NCBI GenBank assembly: GCA_002205965.3
Contig: NADL03000740.1
Coordinates: 1,984,001 to 2,048,000, forward strand
Origin: Kappaphycus alvarezii
Taxonomy: Eukaryota > Rhodophyta > Florideophyceae > Gigartinales > Solieriaceae
Direction: 5' to 3'
Length of the DNA stretch: 64,000 nt
The first letter of the stretch is position 1. Every line of letters begins with the position of its first letter. The notes beneath the pieces are model-generated. The model saw nothing but the letters and a program-made list of their open reading frames with translations, was not told where the DNA came from and made no database searches. This document shows positions 58,266 to 64,000 of this stretch, one piece after another. The position numbers and the translations under genes were made by a program.

Positions 58266-59768
58266 ATGCTCAAGCATCCGTTCAATCTTTATCCCTTGGG
58301 TAACCTTCTCACCGCAACTGCATCTCCAACGCCTCGCTCCAAATCACTAGGGCTCTTTCACCAACTCCCCGACTCTGTTATCCTCCGTATCATCGATTTT
58401 CTCCTCCCCCCTTACATCCCTCCACTTCAATCGGCTCACTTGCTCTGTGTCCTTTCCGCACTTTCAACAGCATTTCGCCAGTTTTCTTACGATGAAGACC
58501 TATGGCGGCGTCTTACCCTTTCGCAATTCCCAGTTCATCTTCTCGCTCAATTTAGCTATAGTTGGCGACACACGTTCATCAGATTAGCGGGTGGAAACCC
58601 CTACCACCCAAATTCTTGTATCAATAACAAGCCTTTCTTTTCGATGTTCTTTTTCTAAAATGGCATTGTCTGCATACACCAATACATCAGGAATGGCTTC
58701 AGCATGACGATGTTCCGCGCATTGATGCGAGAAATGTTTCAGTACTGGAATTCCGCCGCCGCTTTGAAGAGCCTGCAAAACCTGTCGTCATATGCGGGGT
58801 AGTGGATGTATGGCCGGCTTTTCATTACTGGACACGTCAGGGCTTGCAGAAGCGTTGTGAAAACGTCAAGTTTAACGCAGGGGGGTATCAGTTTGGACTG
58901 AATGATTACTGGAAGTACTGCGATGCAATTGAGGGTCATGACGATCAACCGTTGTATGTGTTTGATCAACGCTTTGGAGAAAAGGCACCGAAGTTGGTTA
59001 GTGATTATGAAGTGCCGAAATACTTTGCCCAGGATATGTTTAGAATATTAGGAGAGCAACGACCGGATTATCGGTGGTTGATAATGGGACCGACGAGGAG
59101 TGGCTCGTCTTTTCACAAGATCCGAATGGAACTTCCGCGTGGAATGCCGTGATAAGAGGGAGCAAAAAGGGATTCTGTTTCCGCCAGAGTGCCCTCCCCC
59201 TGGTGTGGTGCCGTGGTGATGAAGGGGACGTGGTAGCTCCTGTCAGTGTGACAGAATGGTTTTTGAACTTTTATGATAGAAATGTGGTTGAAAGTTTGGG
59301 TGGGAGAGAGTGTCTTGTACGGGAGGGCGAATGTATTTTTGTGCCCATGGGATGGTGGCATTGCGTTCTGAATGTGGAGGCTGGCGCAGTGACTCAAAAC
59401 TATGTGAGTGAAAGCAATGTCAAGGAAGTTGTGAAATGGTTGCGCGACAAGCCAACCCAGGTGAGTGGTTGTAGATCGGCAGAGCAACGTGAATTCATCG
59501 TTAAGGAGTTTGCCAGCTCTGTAATACAAGAGTTTCCAGCTTTGGAGCACAAGCTTGCACCATTCTTGCCAGATTTCAGTAGAGCGCATTCAGCGATGAA
59601 GCACCGTGGCACAATCCTGTCGTGAAAAAGCGGAGAATTGGTTTGTGGGAATCACTTCGGACAACGGGACCACTGCGGGAGGAAACAGAAAGACACGGAG
59701 GTGGCACATCAAGAAATTCGGGGGGGATTTCGAGACGACAAGGTACCAGCTTCGCGTTTGGTTTCTGA
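58266..59768 (+). CDS. F-box/JmjC-domain 2-oxoglutarate oxygenase (JMJD6-like)
   Basis: JmjC enzymes use Fe(II), oxygen and 2-oxoglutarate to hydroxylate or demethylate protein side chains; an F-box suggests an SCF ubiquitin-ligase link. From the ATG at 58266, LGLFHQLPDSVILRIIDFL is the F-box, with YDEDLWRRLTLSQFP after it. KPVVICGVVDVWPAFHYWTR near 58790 is the JMJD6-type pre-JmjC segment. WLIMGPTRSGSSFHK then DPNGTSAWNAVIRGSKK carries the iron-binding H-x-D, but a single missing G after 59119 splits it. FVPMGWWHCVLNVEAGAVTQ near 59340 holds the distal His. Further breaks lie near 58635 and in 59165-59215. The JmjC frame stops at 59625; an alternative frame with VVKKRRIGLWESL runs to 59768 and may be the true, nuclear-localised tail. 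Confidence 0.82.
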
Positions 59769-59975
59769 ATAGGATATTGGATAGGCGACCATGCCAAGAT
59801 GCTGGCGTCTTTACATCTGCTTGAAATTTGTACGAGATAAAGGTTAGTACAGAATTTATGCCGTCGTCATGACCCCAGGAACGAAAGAGAAAAGTAACTT
59901 GACTTTTGTGATGAGCCTGGCGTGGATGTTACAGAGAGTCCCGAACCGCGTCCGTTTTTCACTCGCTCATTTTCC

Positions 59976-62577
59976 TCATCGGTGAAGCTCAACATTTGAT
60001 ATAACCGGAAGCAGTGTAGGGTCCTCTGTTTCCAAATACCTCACGACGATAGTTCGGAGGTAACTAAATGGTGCGCCGTTTTTGAGCCTCTCGGCGGCCG
60101 CTAGTTTCGCGTCCAGGTTTTTAACCTCTGTCTTTAAAAGGTCAGTTTGCTCTGATTTCAAAGTAGTCTCTGTTGGGCTTCGTCCAGCAATGCACCAAGT
60201 TCCGCGACCTGTGACGTAAGCACTGCTATTTGCTTATCTCTTGATACGATATCCGCTTTGGATGTTCCCTTCTAACTCTGTCACAACGCTTGAATGTCTC
60301 ACATTCAGTCCAAGACTGTCTGAATAGCCTTCCATCGCCGCCAAGAACGTTGCACGGCTCGGCTCCATTCCCTCATGACTAGTGACCTCGGTCAGTTCGT
60401 CCGCTTTCTTGTCCTGCGAGGTTGGGCTTTTCATCAAATCCTGATAGGAGGCGTCGACTTTGAAGGGTTTCCTGACTCGTTGAAGGTGAGAGCTTTTGCC
60501 GCAGCTGCAGCAGTGCGCTGGGCAGCCGCTGATGACTTGATCGCTCTGTCTAATTCCTGTTCTAGCTCTCTACTTCCTCCTGTAATCCTGCAATGGTTCT
60601 GGCAGAAAGTCTTGTGGCTTCCTCAGCGCGAACTTCAGTTCCACGGAGGGCCCTCTCTGCTGCTTCAAGCCGCATTTTTGTGGTTTGATGTCGATCTTCA
60701 GCATCAGCACACCCACTCTGCGCTGCTCGTAACTCGCTCGCCGTTGCCGCTAATTTCTCTTCCAAAATGTCTACCTGGCTGTAGTTCAGGGTCTGCGAAA
60801 AGCCTGAAACGTCCTTTCTAAGTAAATCTACTGCAGCCTCAGCCTTCTCAGCACGTTCTCTCAGCTTCTCCATGGCTCCTTGAGCTTCTCGAAGCCCGGC
60901 AATCTGCTCGCGAAGCACCGAATTCTCTTTTCTTGTTTTCTCCAAGTCTTGGCGCGCTGCTTGGTAGCTTCTCAATAATGTCACTAGAACTTTCCGCCGT
61001 ACTGCTTTTCTCCTTTAGAGCCACTCGTGCCCTCTTTGTAGGCCGCAAACTCAGCCCGCACAGCCTCTGTGGCTTTACGAGCCTCTTCTGCCCCTTTTAT
61101 CTCAGTGCTAATTGTCATCCTGAGCATTTGAATAATCTTTTGCTTATCCCGTATAAGAGCGAGGCAATTGTCAAGCTCGGATCCCGTGGCTTCCGCACGG
61201 CTCTCTGCAGCCTTCAGCTTTTCTTCGCTTTGAGCAAGTTCCCCCTGCAAGCCCTCAACTTTTTTCTTCATCCTCTCTTCCATCTCTCGCTTTTCTGCAT
61301 TGATATCCTTCAAATACGTACGTGCCTTTTCCCGAACTTTCGCTATGTCCGCTTGTTTTGACGAAATTACGCGCTCCATCTCCGCTATTTTCGCCTCAGC
61401 ATCTTTTTCCCCTCATCACCGTTCGTTATTGCTTCTGACGCGTTCCTTTGCGCGCTCAAAAGTTTTCCCGCTCTGTTTGCAAAGCAAGTTCACTTTTTCC
61501 TGAGTGTTTCCTGCGTTTCTGATAACTGCCTCTCCACACCAAAAACTTTTGCTCCAAGTCTTTGTTTTTCTTTCTTGATTCGTCAAGAAGCACTTCGAGG
61601 TCTTTTTGTTTATTCCTGAATTCCTCCTTAGTCTTGGCAACCTCCTCTACCAGTCGCTCAGCCTGTTCTTTCGCTTCCCTGGCCTCTGTCCTTAAATCGT
61701 GGGAGGATGTGGCTTGACGATCGTGATCCAGCGAAATCCCATTTTCATTGTTGCCTGGGAGACCACTCGCAACTTCATCCTGGTTCACTGAAGTTTTCGC
61801 CATGCGCGCGTTTTCCGTTCTCAGCTCCTCGCATACTCTCTCTAGCTCTAGAATACGCGCCTTAGCCTCCTCCAAATCTCGATCGAAGGACACGTTTGCG
61901 GCTTCAAGAGCAACCTCGTTCTGCCGCCTCGCTTCCGCCTCCGTTTGTTGACATAGTTTGTTTTCCAGGTCCGTAATTTTCTGTTCTAGCGTAACGCGAT
62001 GACTGGAAGATTCATCCCGCTTTTTGGAAAGTTCTTCTTGCAAGTTCGCTATCTCTCTGTCGGAGGCCGCCTTCTCTCCAAAATTTTTTCCAAGTCTGTC
62101 CCTCTGCTGATCACTAGCGCATCTAGTTCCTCTGTCCTATCCTTAATCGATCGCGATCCCCTTCAACTCCCTTAAATCTCTCGAGTTCCGCTGCTTGTGC
62201 TTTCACGGTTTCTCATATTCCAACTTTTTCCTGAGCTGTTGCCCTTTGCTTTTGAATAATCGCCTTTGCACGATTTCGTGCTTCTAGCTGTTGCATTCTC
62301 ATTGTCTCAATACGACTCTCCGCGTTGGACTTCGTTTCAGCAAGTTCCTCCTGCAACCGTGATATTTCCGCTTGAGCAGAGGCGAGGTCCTCCATTGCAT
62401 CTCTCTGCAGTCTTTGCTATGAAGGAAAATTGTTGGTTGAAGGTTATCTTTGACTTGGGAAGCTTGTGATGGAAACGTGCTGTCAAACCTTCGCGTTGCT
62501 GCAAGCGCACATAGTGTGAGGAAGACAATGAAGTGCTTCAGAAGCCTCGGAGCGGAATTGGAACCCCAGGCGAACAT
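59976..62577 (-). CDS. long coiled-coil protein with GRIP-like C-terminus (golgin-like)
   Basis: The ATG at 62577 opens MFAWGSNSAPRLLKHFIVFL with a hydrophobic stretch ending LTLCALAA, which looks like a signal peptide or anchor. About 750 residues of heptad-rich coil follow in changing frames (AEISRLQEELAETKSNAESR; ARILELERVCEELRTENARM; REKARTYLKDINAEKREMEE; REQIAGLREAQGAMEKLRER). The last part, GAPFSYLRTIVVRYLETEDP then TLLPVISNVELHR, resembles the Y-L-K-N-V-V-x-K-Y-L...L-L-P-V-I core of GRIP domains, which bring golgins to trans-Golgi membranes via Arl1. Golgins normally lack a signal peptide, so the call is tentative. At least six frame breaks are needed. It is convergent with the JmjC gene. 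Confidence 0.5.
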
Positions 62578-62772
62578 TGTCAGCTTTCCTGACACCTAAA
62601 ATTTGTGGGGTAATGTAATGCATTCTAAAAAGTACGCAACTTTTAACGAAATTTTCAGTTGAATTCGTGATTTAGTTTTCAGTCTTTCCCTCAATTTCAC
62701 AAGGTACTTTGAGGGTTGCTTTGAGGACTTTGAAATCCAGCAATGCACTTCATCTAAGCGTCCTAGACTTAA

Positions 62773-63006
62773 GTACAGTACTGTAAAGCATAAACTGTAA
62801 GTTACCGTTCAATATTTCTAAAGCTCCTTTTTCTTGATGAGCAACAAACAATCTACACGTGTGCTTCATGACATACAGCAGTACCGAGCCTACTGTACTG
62901 TACTGTACGGTACACGTGTAAACCAACGTGTAAGATCAAGTACGCGCACAACCGAATAGTCGACTAGCCAGTGTACAGTACAGTACAGAACGGTACTGTA
63001 CAGTAC
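62773..63006. repeat. GTACA/GTACT repeat cluster
   Basis: Blocks occur at 62773-62800 (aagtacagtactgtaaag), 62880-62918 (tactgtactgtactgtacgg) and 62970-63006 (gtacagtacagtacagaacg then gtactgtacagtac), 0.2-0.43 kb upstream of the coiled-coil gene's start. Confidence 0.8.
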
Positions 63007-63268
63007 CAAACATAGTTGAAACTCGAGTGTTTTCTCTAGCCAAAGTTACAGGTATTACAGTGTTTATCAAACCTACCGTCTACGCTTGCGCAATTTCCAC
63101 ACTACAAAAAATCTGTGAGATCGGTACTCGGTTGACCCTTTACTTTTTCTGTGTTGCGTATCTACGGCGGACTTTTATACTATTTCTGTGGCAAGACAGT
63201 CTGTCTTAGTGGCTTCGTTGATTGCAAAAAGTGATTTGCGTTTTCTTGAGTCGTTCTTGGTTGCTCCG

Positions 63269-64000
63269 TCAGTCCGGGGTGAAAACCGTAGATCGCTTTT
63301 GCTGATGTTGTTGTCTGTTCGCCACTTGTTGTGACTCTTGAGTGCGGGCGGGTTGGTGGGGCGTATTTGCTGCTTGGCTTGCTTCAGTTAAGGTGGGTGG
63401 TTCGATGCGCATGCTGGCACGGTTGCGCTTGGTCTTGAGTTTGCCGAGTGCTTTAGTGAAAGCTTCGGACTGTGTTGAGGTTCGTTGGGACAATTGGACT
63501 TGGACTTTGCCTTTGTCGACGTTATCTTGCAGGTAGTGGCGCGCTATGTCTAGGAGCTTCCTGCGTTTGGTGCTGCAGTGTTATCCGCATTTTAGACTGT
63601 GGCGGCATTGTCAATGAGTAGTTCTGAGGCCAGTGATGGATGTATGCCATAATTTTCTAGAAGCAGCAGCATCCATAGTGGTGTTGTGTGGTTTGGGAGC
63701 CAGCTAAGCGGCCTTGAACGTATATTTTGCAACTGAGCGTTGTTTGGAGCTGTTCCATGCTACAGGTGCACTGCACGCTGTGTCTATTATGCCCGTCGTG
63801 ATCGTCGTTCGTGATTGATCGCGAAGGCTGCGTCACAGGAGATATTAGGGGCGGGCACAGGGGTGGCTGGTGGCGTGTATGCCATAGATAATGCCGAAGT
63901 CTGCTTCCGTTTTAAGATATTGGATTAGCCATTGGAGAAGTTTGCTGATGAGAAGTTGCTGATGTCAATGTGTCGGCTGGTGCATTTTTTCGGAGAGCTT
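63269..64000 (-). CDS. possible hypothetical protein running off the right edge
   Basis: A minus frame open from about 63585 to its stop at 63269 reads KRRKLLDIARHYLQDNVDKG, KVQVQLSQRTSTQSEAFTKA and a Gln/Pro-rich tail; it has charged, helix-like composition. Upstream frames with NYGIHPSLASELLIDNAA and NGLIQYLKTEADFGIIYGIH also look coding, so the gene may extend to the edge across frame breaks. No family recognised. A non-coding origin is possible. Confidence 0.3.

Overview
This is eukaryotic nuclear DNA. A few conserved housekeeping genes lie at the two ends, and a long island of decayed transposable elements lies between them. Genes are compact; the only intron I can define is in the acyl carrier protein gene (GT..AG, 165 bp). 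Compact intron-poor genes broken up by LTR-element islands fit a red macroalga (Chondrus-like) best. That is an inference from architecture, and another alga or a fungus-like eukaryote is not excluded.

Layout. 0-0.6 kb: an acidic nuclear-type protein runs off the left edge (minus). 1.7-3.4 kb: V-ATPase subunit E (plus) faces mitochondrial acyl carrier protein (minus), tail to tail. 4.9-5.4 kb: the C-terminal relic of a non-LTR retrotransposon. 8.2-12.8 kb: an ALIX/Bro1 protein (plus) faces a ubiquilin (minus), tail to tail. 13.3-14.1 kb: dense GTACA/GTACT repeats. 14.6-57.8 kb: mobile-element island. It holds a Copia relic (minus, 14.6-18.7), a decayed sister copy of a second Copia family (plus, 18.9-21.8), AT-rich DNA, a Harbinger-like relic (plus, 26.7-27.4), a Ty3/gypsy relic (minus, 29.4-31.9), a PIF/Harbinger transposase with a facing partner ORF (33.1-35.3), a Crypton-like tyrosine recombinase (plus, 38.1-39.8) beside a small zinc-finger ORF, tandem repeats, a complete Copia element with LTRs (42,006-47,370), an unidentified coding tract (minus, 47.4-49.9), a second complete Copia element with 114-bp LTRs (50,921-57,082), and a second non-LTR relic (minus, 57.3-57.8). 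58.3-62.6 kb: an F-box/JmjC oxygenase gene (plus) faces a long coiled-coil protein with a GRIP-like tail (minus). A possible further minus-strand gene runs off the right edge.

Almost every long conserved gene is broken by single-base frame changes, many in homopolymer runs. Unrelated housekeeping genes share the same damage, so base-level assembly error is the simplest explanation, rather than loss of the genes. Spans below are therefore given for whole genes across frames. The genes have no shared pathway. ALIX and ubiquilin both act on ubiquitin-linked protein traffic and turnover, but their adjacency probably reflects compact packing.
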